From Mixophyes australis (taxonomy: Eukaryota > Chordata > Amphibia > Anura > Limnodynastidae): a DNA stretch of 64,000 bases. The notes under the pieces were generated by a model. That model was not told where the DNA came from and did no database searches. It saw nothing but the letters and a program-made list of their open reading frames with translations. The translations under genes were made by a program, and so were the position numbers. Below are positions 34,348-46,402 of the stretch, one piece after another. How positions within the stretch are numbered: position 1 is the first letter of the stretch; each line of letters begins with the position of its first letter. The stretch covers positions 85,923,918 to 85,987,917 of the forward strand of contig JAVHZZ010000003.1 in assembly GCA_036250195.1 (NCBI GenBank), given 5' to 3'.

Positions 34348-35392
34348 AGGGAATGTTTAGGAGACAATTTGGGTGATGGTTACTGGATGCAAAGATGTAG
34401 CTGTTAACATTGACTGGTTTTTGGTATGTTTTTGTTTTTCTAATGTTATTTTGTATATAAATTTATAAATCTAGAAATATGATTGACTTCTTACTGTATT
34501 TCGTGATGAAGTGTAAGTTGTACAGATTGTTGTTCAAGTTGGTGATAAATGCAGTGAGAGATGATAAGTCTCCCTTCCATATTATGATCACATCAACGAC
34601 GTGTCTTTGCCAGAGTACCAGATTTGTTCTCACTGTGGTGTTGAACCAAATGTATTAATCTTCCCATCTACTCATAAAGAGGCAGGGAGCAAATCTGGTC
34701 CCCATGGCAATCCCTTTGGTTTGGAGCTAAAAGCTGTTGTTAAACCAGAAGTAGTAGTGTGTTAATATAAATGTTATGCGGTCTACAATAAATTGAACTT
34801 GTTGTGGTCTTAAATTGGAATCTTGGGATAGAAGATGGTTAATGCTTTTTTGTGATCTATAACGGTATATAGTGAAGTTACATCGCTTGTGATTAACCAA
34901 TTGTCCTCATACCATTGGTTATCCTTGAGGGTATTGAGAATGTGTGTACTGTCCCGTAAATAGGACCTTTGTTTTTTAACATACTTCTGCAGAAATGAAT
35001 CAATGCATTGGGAAAAATTGGATGTGATGGAGTTTATACCGGTTATTAAGGGTTGTTTGTTGTGTTCTTATGTACCTTAGGTAAGTTATAAAATACCGAT
35101 ATGGTAGGGTGCATTATGTGTACGAAATCGAGTACTTGTTTTAGCAAGATGCCCTGCTCTAGGCCATGTTTAAGATGATCTAGTAGTAGTTCATGAAATT
35201 CTATTGTAGGGTCCGATGATAAAATGGTATATGTAGCTCTATTTCAGGGGTGTCCAACCTTTTAGCTTCCCTGGGCCACATTGGAAGACGACGAGTTGGT
35301 TTGGGCCGCACATAAGATACTCTAACAATAACGATAGCTGATCATCCAAAAAACCATAGAAAACATAGTTAACACATATATATGAGAAAAAA

Positions 35393-35435
<43 letters not shown>

Positions 35436-37142
35436 ATATCACTTTCTATCAAATCCCCCTATACTTACCTTTCAATCGCCCTGTTCAAAAAATCCTCTCT
35501 AGTTATTATACTATAATCACTTTTTGTATTGTTTCGATGCAATATCAATAAAGTGCATTTAAGCCAGGCATTGTATATCAGGGTGCCCTGACTAGGCCTG
35601 CGGTGCCTGACATATACATCACTGTGACCCCAAATTGTGACCTGTTTTGCTAATTACACCACTATGTTAGTTAAGGGATAACAACTTATAATGGGCCAAA
35701 GAGAATAATATGTAATGCCCCATTAGTATTACAAGTAGAAGTATGTAGCAGGGAGATAAGGTCCATGATGCTCCAGGACCAGGTGACTTTTATTCACTGG
35801 TCAGCGTCCCTTGAAATAATAAAAAAAATCCCCCTTAACTTACCTTTTAATCGGCTTGTTCTCCTGTCCTTTTATCTTCTTTTCTCCAATTCTGTGCTGC
35901 TGATTGTTCTTCTCGCGCGGGTGACTCCTCTGTGCTGCACTCCGCAATGGATGTTGGGCGTGATGACATCACGCCCGACATTCACTGCGAGCACCACACG
36001 GAGGAGGAGACAAGGGAGGGAGCCGGAGTACCAGCTGATGTGACCGCAAGGTAAGTATTTTCTTTTCTTTTTTTTTGCAGGATTTTTTTTTTCCATTAAC
36101 AGTGCTGCCCCCTTGCCACAACCAAAACTCCTTCTGGGCCACATTTACAGGCGTGCTGGGCCGCAGGTTGGACAAACCTGCTCTATTTTGTAGTATGTTG
36201 TTGGCTTCAATGATGTAGTCATTTTTGTGGAGTATTACAATTCCACCCCCCTTGTTGGCTGGTTTGATGATTAGTTCATGGTTAGTCTGTAAATCTTTAA
36301 GTGCAAATGACCCTGCTTTAGTCACATTAAGGTGTGCTAGTTGTGTGTTTGTATTTAATTGTTCATTATCTTCCATGACTATTTTCTCAAATGCCTTGAT
36401 CATGGGACCCTTAAGGTGTCTGGGATTGAAATTGATGGTGGTTTCAAATTGGTATGATTATATGGATCAGTAGTTGTAATCTCCTTTTCGGGCCTACCTG
36501 GATTCGGTGTCTGTCTTAGGAAATATTTTTTAAGCCAATCTTCTTGTGAAATTATGCAGGTTCAGATAGGTGTCAAGCTTATTTAGTTTATTGTTTGGTG
36601 CAAATTTAAGACCCGTGTGCAGTAGGGAGATGTGTGCAGATTTAAGGCTAAAGCTACTCAAATTAAATATTCTTGCTGATCTATCACAGTTGGCTTTAGT
36701 CATTGTTTTGTTTTTACTTTTTTGGCCTACCCTACAGTCTCGTCTTCTGAGTTTAATTTCCTCTTTGTTTTGTTCGTTGTTGTTAGAGTTCTTTGTATTG
36801 TTTGTATCGGTGGATTTATGATCATGATCAGGGGGGGAGGGGTAAGTCTCTGCCTCTGTTGTGTTCACCTTGGACGGTCGAGTAAGGTGTTTATCCCGTG
36901 TTGTTATTGTATTTATTTCAATATCCGGTGTGTTTTGTGGATCTGCTTTGGTGTGTTTTGTTATATTGTCATTTGTAAGGCATCCGTTGAGAATGGAGAC
37001 GTTTGTAAAGTCAATATTAAGCCATCCCTGGTCGAATGATTCCCTTACTAGTTTATTGTTCTCTTTATTGTCTTCTACCTCATAGTATATAATGAGGTAT
37101 CTTTATCTGGGGATGCGGAGGAAGTATCTGATGTGTCAATAC
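34348..37142 (-). pseudogene. PLE reverse transcriptase, degraded and interrupted
   Basis: Recognisable pieces are IKPANKGGGIVILHKNDY at about 36290-36230 (a conserved PLE RT N-terminal motif), SDVTSLYT near 34890-34865 (catalytic motif A) and VDVIIIWKGD near 34605-34580, where the expected YxDD is altered. Many stops and frameshifts occur between 34348 and 35236. The hAT element 35245-36180 splits the gene. Further N-terminal coding remnants run to 37142, where Gypsy 2 is inserted. Confidence 0.8.
35245..36180. mobile_element. Non-autonomous hAT element (936 bp)
   Basis: The 8-bp TSD CTCTATTT is at 35237-35244 and 36181-36188. The ends are CAGGGGTGTCCAACC and the complement of GGTTGGACAAACCTG (two mismatches). 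The left end reads TTCCCTGGGCCACATTGG, a widespread hAT/Charlie-like terminus. A (TA)n run is at 35397-35433. No transposase is seen. Confidence 0.93.
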
Positions 37143-38675
37143 TGTCACGGGCACTAGGAGTTGCTTACCCGAGTTTCACCAGATGGAACTCTGCTAGAGA
37201 GGCGGGGTTATGGCACGCACCTCAAAGCAGGCAGGTGAATGATTGGAGCGACACAACAGCAGGAGAGTAGAGATAGTCTGAGGAAGTCAGCGACTTGCAG
37301 CTATGGTTAGAGGAAAGTCAGCAACTTGGGGCAGTAAACTGGAGGCTGAAGATAATGTAGACACGAGGAGTGGACGTGGATAGGTGATGGTAGGTAGAGG
37401 AGGAGTCAGTGGTCTGCGTACAGCAAGTTGTACCACTGCAGTGATGGGAAGAATAGTACTGGTGCAGGTAGGAAGCAGGGTAGTCGGTGGTCTGCGTTCA
37501 GCAAGTTGTACCACCGCTATGGTGAGGAGTCTGGTCCAGGTGTAGGTAGGTAATAGGAGAGTCAGTGGTCTGCGTATAGCAAGTTGTACCACCGCTGTGA
37601 TAAGAGTACTTGTCCAGGTGCGGGTAGGTAGCAGGGAAGTCAGTGGTCTGCGTGCAGCAAGTTGTACCACTGCTGTGAGAAGGAATGAGGACCTGTCCAG
37701 GTGCAGGAGAGTGAAGTTGAAAGGCAAACTGTGGCTGTATGGAAACAGCGCGAGTAGAGCAATGTCTTGTGAGGCAGAGATGGAAGGCACAATGAATAGT
37801 CTGTATGGAGTAGATGCCTTGCAGGGAGGAGAAGCTGGCCACAGCAGATATGCACAATAACGCTAAGTAGTAGCGTGAGGAGATATCGTAGCTTGAGTGA
37901 AAGCTTGTCCTAAATGAAGCAATGCAGTAACACAGTCTATATGGGTACTTGTACCCTGTGCAGCAAACAACAATGGATACAACTGGTATGCGAGCAATAG
38001 GCAATAGTCAATAGTCAGTAGAGCATACCCAGTTGTGTAGATCCGGAATCATCTGAGAAGTGAAGCGTTGTAGCGGTATGGGAACCGCCGCTGAGTTAAC
38101 TGCACACAGGAGTAAAGCTGGAAGCAGTTTGGAAACTGCACACAGGAGTAGAGCTGGAAGCAGTTTGGAAACTGCACACAGGAGTAGAGCTGGAAGCAGT
38201 TTGGAAACTACACACAGGAGTAGAGCTGGAAGCAGTTTGGAAACTGCACACAGGAGTAGAGCTGGAAGCAGTTTGGAAACTGCACACAGGAGTAGAGTTG
38301 AAAGCAGTTTGGAAACTGCACACAGGAGTAGAGCTGGAAGCAGTTTGGAAACTGCACACAGGAGTAGAGCTGGAAGCAGTTTGGAAACTGCACACAGGAG
38401 TAGAGCTGGAAGCAGTTTGGAAACTGCACACACCTATAGAAGTTCACTGGGAGTGAGACTTCAAGATCAGGCCACTAACTAAGGCTGCGGGTGCCTTAAG
38501 TAGGGAGGGGTAATTGATCCATCAATCACATTAGTGGTCAGGTGTAGTTGTTAAAGGGACCTGCGCATGCCCAGTGCGACAGGATGGCGGACGGCTGCGG
38601 TTCCACACAGGTGTGAGCGGGAAAGATGGAGAACCACGTACCAGAGTGGAGGCACTCACACTCCGGTGAGTGACA
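37143..38675 (-). repeat. Gypsy 2 left (3') LTR, 1533 bp
   Basis: It holds four ~78-bp units (GTCAGTGGTCTGCG..., 37400-37700) and nine 36-bp units (GAGCTGGAAGCAGTTTGG..., 38102-38430). A polypurine tract (AAAAGGGGGGGTAC on the minus strand) borders it at 38676-38690. Confidence 0.93.
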
Positions 38676-38689
38676 GTACCCCCCCTTTT

Positions 38690-41600
38690 AAAGGTGGGCA
38701 CAGAACACTTGGAACCGGGTTTGCCCGGAAATTTTTGGTAGAATTTTTTAAGTAGGGCTGGAGCGTTGAGGTCCTCAGCGCGAATCCAGGAGCGTTCTTC
38801 TGGACCGAAGCCCTTCCAATGAACGAGGAATCGGAGAGTTCCTCGCGAAATTTTAGCATCAGGATCTGAGAGATCTCGAACTCCTCTTCTTGATGAATCT
38901 GTACTGGTTTAGGTACAGAAGGAGGAGCAGAAAAACGATTGATAACAAGAGGTTTGAGCAGAGAGACATGGAAGGCATTGGAGATCCGGAGGTTCTTTGG
39001 TAATAGTAGCTTGAAGCATACTGGATTTATGACTTGAGTGATCTTGTATGGTCCGATGAAGCATGGCGCAAACTTCATGGACGGAACCTTCAAGCGGATG
39101 TTTTTTGTAGAAAGCCATACACGGTCTCCAAGCTTGAGTGGTGGAATGGCTCGCCTCTTTTTATCTGCGAAGAATTTGTATCTGGCTGATGCTTTCCTCA
39201 GGGATGATCTCACCTGAGTCCAGATGGTTTTAAAGTTTTGACAAAGTCTCTCCACCGCAGGGACTTGGGTGGGAGGGAGGGCAGGAAACTCTGGGAGAGA
39301 CGGATGGTGACCGTAAACCACGAAAAAAGGAGTTTTTGTTGAAGACTCATGGTACATGTTATTGTGGGCAAACTCAGCCCACGGGAGTAAATCTACCCAA
39401 TTATCTTGATTGGCTGAGGAAAAGATTCTTATGAAGGTCTCGAGATCTTGATTGACCCTTTCGGTCTGGCCGTTTGATTGGGGATGGTAAGACGATGATA
39501 GAGACAGTCGGATACCCAAGTTCTTACAAAGGGCTCGCCAGAATCTGGAGACGAACTGCACTCCTCTATCGGACACAATCTCGGACGGACAGCCGTGAAT
39601 TCGAAAAATCTTTTTAATAAAATGGTCAGCCAAGGTAGAAGAAGATGATAATCCGGTGAGAGGGACGAAGTGAACCATCTTGGAGAATCTATCCACCACT
39701 ACCCAGATGGTATTACATCTCTTGCTAAGAGGAAGTTCGGTGACAAAGTCCATACTTATGTGGGTCTAAGGTTTTGCAGGAATAGGTAGTGGTTGGAGCA
39801 ATCCCGCTGGTGTTCTGCGGGAAGACTTAAATTGAGAGCAGATCTCACAAGCGGCCACAAATTCTCTGACATCCTTTCTGATGGAAGGCCACCAATAACT
39901 CTGGGAAAGGATCTCAAAAGTCTTTCGTTCACCAGAATGTCCAGAGAAGCGTGAAGAATGGTACCATGACAATATTCTCTTGCGTAGAGATGGCGGAACA
40001 AGAGTTCTCCCAAACGGTAGCACATTGGTGGATGAAGTGGCCAAAGTCACACAGTTGGGATCCAGTATAAGATGATCGGAAGAATCCAAGATGTCAGAAG
40101 GAGGAGCAAATGCCCGGGATAAAACATCTGCTTTCCTGTTCTTTGCAGCAGGTTTGAACGTAATATTGAGTTCGAAGCGAGAAAAGAAAAGTGACCACCT
40201 CGCCTGTCGAGGGTTTAGACATTGGGCTGTTTGTAAATAGAGGAGATTTTTGTGGTCGGTGAAGATGGTTACCGGATAATGAGCCCCCTCCAGTAGATAT
40301 CTCCACTCCTCCAATGCGACTTTTATTGCCAACAGTTCTTTGTCACCGATGGTGTAGTTCTTTTCCGCGGGTAGAAGACCCCGGGAGTAGAAGGTACAAG
40401 GATGGAATTTGTGTTGCTCAGATCTTTGGGAGAGAATAACTCCTAGTCCGACATTGGAGGCGTCCACCTCGAGAAAGAAGGGAAGGTTTACGTCAGGCTG
40501 CCGAAGAACAGGGGCGGTAGAAAATGCTTCTTTAAGGCTTTGGAAAGCGTGAAGGGCCTCGGAGGACCAGTGTTTAGTATTGGCGCCCTTCTTGGTCAGG
40601 GCCACAATAGGAGAAGCAATAGATGAGAAGTTCAGGATAAAACGTCTGTAATAATTTGCAAACCCCAGGAAGCGTTGTATAGCCCTGAGGGTAGTTGGCT
40701 GGGGCCAAAGTAGAATGGCATTAACTTTGTCTGGGTCCATCTCCAGACCTACTCCGGACATGATGTATCCCAAGAATGGAATTTGGGATAATTCGAAGGA
40801 GCATTTTTCTAATTTGCAGAATAGGAGGTTCTTCCGCAGTCTGGAGAGAACTTCTGCCACATGTTGATGGTGGGAGACAAGATCTTGAGAGAAGATTAAA
40901 ATGTCGTCCAGATAGACTACAACGCACACGTATAATAGGTCCCGGAAGATCTCGTTCACGAATCCTTGGAAGACAGCTGGGGCATTACACAGTCCAAAGG
41001 GCATAACTAGGTATTCGTAATGCCCATCCCTGGTGTTGAATGCTGTCTTCCATTCGTTGCCTGACTTGATCCGGATTAGGTTGTAAGCACCATGGAGATC
41101 AAGTTTGGTAAAAATCCGAGCACCTTTTATACGATCAAAGAAATCGGTGATAAGAGGAATCGGGTACCGATTTTTTACGGTTATGGCATTGAGCCCCCGA
41201 TAATCAATGCAGGGTCTTAAGGTCCCATCTTTCTTTTTCACGAAAAAGAAGCCCGCTCCAGCGGGAGAGCTGGAAGGTCGAATGAATCCGCGATGAAGGT
41301 TGTCCTTGATATACTCTGACATAGCCTGTGTCTCTGGTAGCGAGAGAGGGTATACACGGCCCCTAGGAGGGTTTTTGCCAGGTAGTAAATCTATGGGACA
41401 ATCCCATGCCCGACGAGGTGGCAGGCGTTCAGATTGTGCCTTATCGAACATGTCAGCAAACGGGGCATACTGTGGAGGAAGGCCCGGAGGACCAGGTGTT
41501 ATAGATGATCTGTTGATTTTGAGTGGTACCACTCGGGTTAGGCATCTATGATGACAATCCGGGCCCCAGGATGTGACTTGGGGAGTACTCCAATCAACTT

Positions 41601-41934
41601 GTGGTAAATGAAGCTGAAGCCATGGAAGGCCAAGAACGATGGGACTAGTAGTAGCAGGAAGGACCAGCAAAGAGATTTTCTCTCGGTGCAAGGCTCCAAT
41701 TTGAAGGGTCAAAGGAGTCGTACAGTGGGTGATAAGTCCATTAATGATGCGAGAGCCGTCTATAGCGGTGACCGCTATGGCGGTTTTTAACGGGGCCACT
41801 GGTATGGACCACTGGTTAACAAGAGCACTGGAGATAAAGTTGCCGGCAGCGCCGGAATCCAGAAGTGCTTGAGAGATAAAAGATTTGGTGGCTGAGAAGA
41901 TGGCAACATCAAATGCACACACTTTGGAATCCAT
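38690..41934 (-). pseudogene. pol: Gypsy 2 pol with chromodomain
   Basis: In order: protease (LLDSGAAGNFIS), RT with YLDDILIF, RNase H (FFLEVDASN, FTDHKNLLYL), integrase HHCC and DDE core ([25 protein letters not shown]). A C-terminal chromodomain reads near 38880-38770 in a shifted frame (FLVHWKGFGPEERSW). Lesions are a TAG at about 39764 where Gypsy 1 has Trp, and a one-base loss just before the chromodomain near 38850. Pol begins in the -1 frame relative to gag. The chromodomain places it among chromoviruses; such domains target integration to marked chromatin. Confidence 0.93.
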
Positions 41935-41984
41935 AGAAGATGGAGAGGAGTCCAGGGACTCTAACCTTACCTCTCCAGAACTGG

Positions 41985-42914
41985 TTAGGGCCTGGCATTT
42001 CCCGACTTCTTAGGAAATGAGTTCAGGCTGTGAGTAGGGTCAGCACAATAGATGCAGAGTCTATTTTGTATTCGTCGATCCCTCTCTCTAGATATTAACT
42101 TAGAATGTCCTACCTCCATGGGTTCCACTGGAGGGGGAAGGTGACGAACTTGAGGTGATGGGCGAGTGAACCCCTTAGAGGTGCTTGTTCTTTCAGACTC
42201 CCTCTCACGGAATCTCATGTCTACCCTATGACATAGGGAAATTAGATCGTCCAAGGAGGAGGGTAACTCTTGTGTGGTCAGTGCGTCTTTGATCTTATCC
42301 ATCAGACCCTGCCAGAAGGCAGCTATCAGGGCCTCGGTGTTCCACTGTAGTTCAGAGGCGAGTATCCGAAACTGAATGACGTACTGGGCCACAGAGTGTG
42401 ATCCTTGGCGTAGTCGGAGAATGCTGGAAGCCGCAGAGACAACGCGGCCAGGTTCATCAAAAATTTTGCGGAACGTGGAAATGAAGAGTGCACTATCCTC
42501 CAATAGGGAGTCATTTCTCTCCCACAGAGGGGAGGCCTACGCAAGAGCCTGTCCGGAAAACAGAGAAATGAGGTAGGCAATCTTGGCACAGTGAGTGGCA
42601 AAATGGTGAGGTTGAAGCTCGAAATGGAGAGAACACTGATTTAAAAAACCTCTACACGTCTTGGGATCTCTATCATATTTTGAGGGAGTAGGCAGGTGTA
42701 GCGTGGAAGCAGTAGACACCTGGGATGGCACTGGGGAAGGAGAAGGCGCTTGAGGTTCAACAGTCGCTGAAACAGTTTGTAGAGGAACTCCTCGGGTGGC
42801 CAGAGTCTGGAAACACTGGAACAGATGTTGCTGCCGAACATCCTGTTGTTCTACCCAAGTGATCAGATGCTGCAGCATCTCCTTAGCTGTTGGTTCCAAT
42901 CCTGGGTCTGTCAT
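41985..42914 (-). pseudogene. gag: Gypsy 2 gag, one nonsense codon
   Basis: It starts at the ATG 42914 (MTDPGLEPTAKEML). It has a capsid-like domain (HFELQPHHF, FDEPGRVVSAAS) and a terminal CCHC knuckle region (CIYCADPTHSLNSF) in which the last Cys is Phe. A TAG at about 42535 replaces Trp (compare WASPLWERND in Gypsy 1). Otherwise it is open to its stop at 41985. Confidence 0.88.
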
Positions 42915-42927
42915 GGCCTGATCTTAC

Positions 42928-44406
42928 TGTCACGGGCACTAGGAGTTGCTTACCCGAGTTTCACCAGATGGAACTCTGCTAGAGAGGCGGGGTTATGGCA
43001 CGCACCTCAAAGCAGGCAGGTGAATGATTGGAGCGACACAGCAGCAGGAGAGTAGAGATAGTCTGAGGAAGTCAGCGACTTGCAGCTATGGTTAGAGGAA
43101 AGTCAGCGACTTGGAGCAGTAAACTGGAGGCTGAAGATAATGTAGACATGAGGAGTGGACGTGGATAGGTGATGGTAGGTAGAGGAGGAGTCAGTGGTCT
43201 GCGTACAGCAAGTTGTACCACTGCAGTGATGGGAAGAATAGTACTGGTGCAGGTAGGAAGCAGGGTAGTCGGTGGTCTGCGTTCAGCAAGTTGTACCACC
43301 GCTATGGTGAGGAGTCTGGTCCAGGGGTATGTAGGTAATAGGAGAGTCAGTGGTCTGCGTATAGCAAGTTGTACCACCGCTGTGATAGGAGGACTTGTCC
43401 AGGTGCGGGTAGGTAGCAGGGAAGTCAGTGGTCTGTGTGCAGCAAGTTGTACCACTGCTGTGAGAAGGAATGAGGACTTGTCCAGGTGCAGGAGAGTGAA
43501 GTTGAAAGGCAAACTGTGGCTGTATGGAAACAGCGCGAGTAGAGCAATGTCTTGTGAGGCAGAGATGGAAGGCACAATGAATAGTCTGTATGGAGTAGAT
43601 GCCTTGCAGGGAGGAGAAGCTGGTCACAGCAGATATGCACAATAACGCTAAGTAGTAGCGTGAGGAGATATCGTAGCTTGAGTGAAAGCTTGTCCTAAAT
43701 GAAGCAATGCAGTAACACAGTCTATATGGGTACTTGTACCCTGTGCAGCAAACAACAATGGATACAACTGGTATGCGAGCAATAGGCAATAGTCAATAGT
43801 CAGTAGAGCATACCCAGTTGTGTAGATCCGGAATCAGCTGAGAAGTGAAGCGTTGTAGCGGTATGGGAACCGCCGCTGAGTTGAGCAGGGAGCAGCGTGG
43901 AAGCTGAAGCACAAGTAGAGCTGGAAGCAGTTTGGAAACTGTACACACGAGTAGAGCTGGAAGCAGTTTGGAAACTGCACACAGGAGTAAAGCTGGAAGC
44001 AGTTTGGAAACTGCACACAGGAGTAGAGCTGGAAGCAGTTTGGAAACTGTACACACGAGTAGAGCTGGAAGCAGTTTGGAAACTGCACACAGGAGTAGAG
44101 CTGGAAGCAGTTTGGAAACTGCACACAGGAGTAGAGCTGGAAGCAGTTTGGAAACTGCACACACCTATAGAAGTTCACTGGGAGTGAGACTTCAAGATCA
44201 GGCCACTAACTAAGGCTGCAGGTGCCTTAAGTAGGGAGGGGTGATTGATCCATCAATCACATTAGTGGTCAGGTGTAGTTGTTAAAGGGACCTGCGCATG
44301 CCCAGTGCGACAGGATGGCGGACGGCCGCGGTTCCACACAGGTGTGAGCGGGAAAGATGGAGAACCACGTACCAGAGTGGAGGCACTCACACTCCGGTGA
44401 GTGACA
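42928..44406 (-). repeat. Gypsy 2 right (5') LTR, 1479 bp
   Basis: It matches the left LTR, but the 36-bp array has seven units (43915-44165) and an extra GAGCAGGGAGCAGCGTGG segment before it. Confidence 0.93.
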
Positions 44407-44880
44407 AATACTGTATCTATTTGATCTTGCTTGTGAGTATGTATTTGGCTCATATTTTGCTGATAGGTAAGTTTGTTTTTTATATGGTGATACATAAAAT
44501 ATAGTGATACAACAAAATACTGAAAAAAGAGTGATAAACAGCAGAACATGTATTTTAAACACCTCCCGCGGGTATTTATAGTTACAACATTTATGGGGAT
44601 ATCTAATCCATATTACTTCTCTTTGATATGAATATTCATCCTTTTGCACTTCATCAATAAGATCCCCATACAGTACTAATCCTTAGGGTAAGCATACCTA
44701 TTAACCCTCTCTGCTATTTTGTTGTATTTAATTTCTTATAATATATGTATGTATGTAGGTTTGAACCACAATGTGTTAAATCAATTAGATGGGCAGTTCT
44801 TTATTTACCTATACAGAGATAATTAGGTTAGTTACATGGAGCCTATAAAAGAGTGTAAGTTTCTTAGTTTCCCAATGCCT
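44407..44880 (-). pseudogene. PLE 5' remnant right of Gypsy 2
   Basis: This continues the PLE after the AATAC duplication. Minus-strand frames are open from 44649 to about 44411 but are not conserved enough to name. It is likely the 5' leader and start of the PLE ORF. Confidence 0.45.
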
Positions 44881-45160
44881 TGATCAGGGGTGCACGTAGG
44901 ATTTTTAAGGGCCCCCCCCCCCAAAAAAAAAAAATTATAGAGAGAGCAGCACCATTTTCGGCAGCACTATGCTATACAGCAGCCGCGGCGCTGTCAAAGC
45001 ACCGCCACAGATGCTTTGACAGCGCTGCGGCTGCTGTATAGTACAGTGCCGTGTGTAGGGGCACTTCGTTAGCGGAGGGAAGGGGTTTCTGGAGACCCAG
45101 AAACCCCCCCCTGCGTGCGCCCCTGTTGATAAAGATTGTTGAATCGAAATGCATTGGTAG
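44870..45160 (+). ncRNA. Decayed hammerhead-like motif split by a small element
   Basis: If the insert 44885-45125 and one TTGAT are ignored, the plus strand reads TTGATAA, a stem (GATT/AATC), then GAAA and TGCATT. This is a CTGATGA...GAAACGCGTT-type core with both CpGs changed to TG/CA. Stem II and the two-pair stem III remain pairable, and stem I can pair TGCC with GGTA. It is surely non-functional while split. Confidence 0.5.
44885..45125. mobile_element. Small TIR element with 5-bp TSD (241 bp)
   Basis: The TSD is TTGAT (44880-44884 and 45126-45130). The ends are CAGGGGTGCACG and the complement of CGTGCGCCCCTG. An inner palindrome around CAGCCGCGGCGCTGTCAAAGC is present. It shares ends and the GTTTCT.GAGAC.CAGAAAC hairpin with 55683-55850. 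The CAG-start and 5-bp TSD suggest the hAT5-like group. Confidence 0.88.
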
Positions 45161-45480
45161 GGGGTGTGGTTACGATAAGATGTACATCGAGAGGATCGCT
45201 CTTTGCCTTCATTTCATATGGAGCTATGTGGAAAAGGAACCGGTTATCCTGATAACATCTCGGGAGTACACCTTGACTACATGCTTGTTTACATCTGAGT
45301 GAGGGTGAGAGTCCATCCTCTCAGGATGTATTGGACTTCAGTTTCCTTTTAACGATGATTGTATCATTTTTATCTATGCGATCCAGCAGTTTGTAACTTG
45401 AATAAATATTTTAATGATTTTATACTATCAGCTGCATTTTTTTCCCATATATTTTGTTGCGCTGGAAAAAATAAAGTACT

Positions 45481-46129
45481 TGTGTGGAAGAACCTAAGTA
45501 CTGAAGCTGAGAGGGAACCTGTATGATTGGTATACAACGCTAATTACCCATTGATCCTGTGTAAGTGCATACCCATAAGGGTTAGGAGAGATCACGCTGT
45601 GATATTTGTTAAAGTTATCACTACAAGCACCCTTAATAGTGGGACTTTTCCAACAAGAGGGTTCACTTATATACACAGGTCATGCTATGTAATTTTGTTT
45701 ATCTTTTCATCTTTTTTATTGCTGTTTCTGGAGGATCCTTTCAAAACAGACAGCATAATTCCAATGTGCTTACTGCATGGACTAAGGTTCTCTTATACTT
45801 GGACTACCATCATTTCGTTCACTAGATTTTTGATTTATGCATTGATGCTGTTTTTTTTTATGCATTCTATGTTTCACATATTGTTATTTTTAGGTGAAAG
45901 TATGTCTATATTACTCTGTAGGATCAGAAGCGCCATTTTAGTTCTCCTTTTGTCTTGGTAAGTAGTTTGTCTTTTGACACACTTTTGGCACACTTTTAGG
46001 ATTGTGTGCAGGCTTACTGAGGGCAACTTTCTGATTGGTTGTGCAGATATACCCAGTCCCATATTATTTTGTAGTTGTCCTAGGAATGCACCTGATTCCG
46101 CAGAGGTTGTGAGCTCTTAGGAGCTGCAC
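45481..46129. other. Anonymous sequence
   Basis: I see no open gene, clear repeat or terminal structure. Short frames on both strands look incidental. Confidence 0.5.
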
Positions 46130-46400
46130 CTTAAAGCACCATCTCCCATTAAATTGTTACCCCTCTGTCCGTGACCTACGCCTCTTCCCAGATGCCTCCC
46201 AAGCAAATTTACTTGCCCAGGGCTTTCTACACGGATTCCGCCTGCCCATTTTTTGTCACCAAGGAAGACCTCCCTTATTGTATGGCTGCTGCTAACCTTT
46301 GTGAATTGTCCGACTAAAGGCACTGGGCATATTGACTTATCCAAATAAGGATATATGGTAATCCAGCAACCTTTACCCAATTGATCCGTTTTTTTGACCT
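46130..46400 (+). pseudogene. Possible inverted piece of DIRS RT N-terminus
   Basis: The plus strand translates to a segment around PDASQANLLAQGFLHGFRLP, similar in style to the region just before the DIRS RT domain. It is opposite in direction to the adjacent DIRS relic, so an inversion or second fragment is implied. The similarity is judged by eye only. Confidence 0.35.
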
Positions 46401-46402
46401 GG

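Larger units (their letters stand above)
37143..44406 (-). mobile_element. Ty3/Gypsy chromovirus element 2, nearly complete
   Basis: Two LTRs, 37143-38675 and 42928-44406, both TGTCAC...GTGACA, flanked by a 5-bp duplication AATAC (37138-37142 and 44407-44411). Gag and pol on the minus strand are close to complete, with a handful of disabling changes. The LTRs look very similar and differ mainly in tandem-repeat copy number, suggesting a recent insertion. It lies in the N-terminal part of the PLE. Confidence 0.96.
32708..45480 (-). mobile_element. Penelope-like retroelement, main body, fragmented
   Basis: This is a minus-strand PLE. From right to left it has a 5' terminal region with a decayed hammerhead (44870-45160), an N-terminal coding remnant (44650-44407 and 37142-36530), RT parts (36400-36190 and 35236-34400) and a GIY-YIG endonuclease (34347-33568). 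33567-32708 is an untranslated tail. It is interrupted by Gypsy 2 (37143-44406), a hAT element (35245-36180) and a 5-bp-TSD element (44885-45125). The RT plus C-terminal GIY-YIG arrangement is diagnostic of Penelope elements. Confidence 0.85.

Noticed and set aside
36530..36868. Independent small gene rich in Asn/Lys
   Set aside because: It fits as the low-complexity N-terminal part of the interrupted PLE ORF.
38008..38482. Repeat proteins of 110-140 codons on both strands
   Set aside because: They are translation of the 36-bp LTR array, which is a multiple of 3 and so stays open; the same occurs at 43793-44213.
45527..45961. Hydrophobic 144-codon open frame
   Set aside because: AT-rich composition with Phe/Leu runs, no start context, family or neighbour support.
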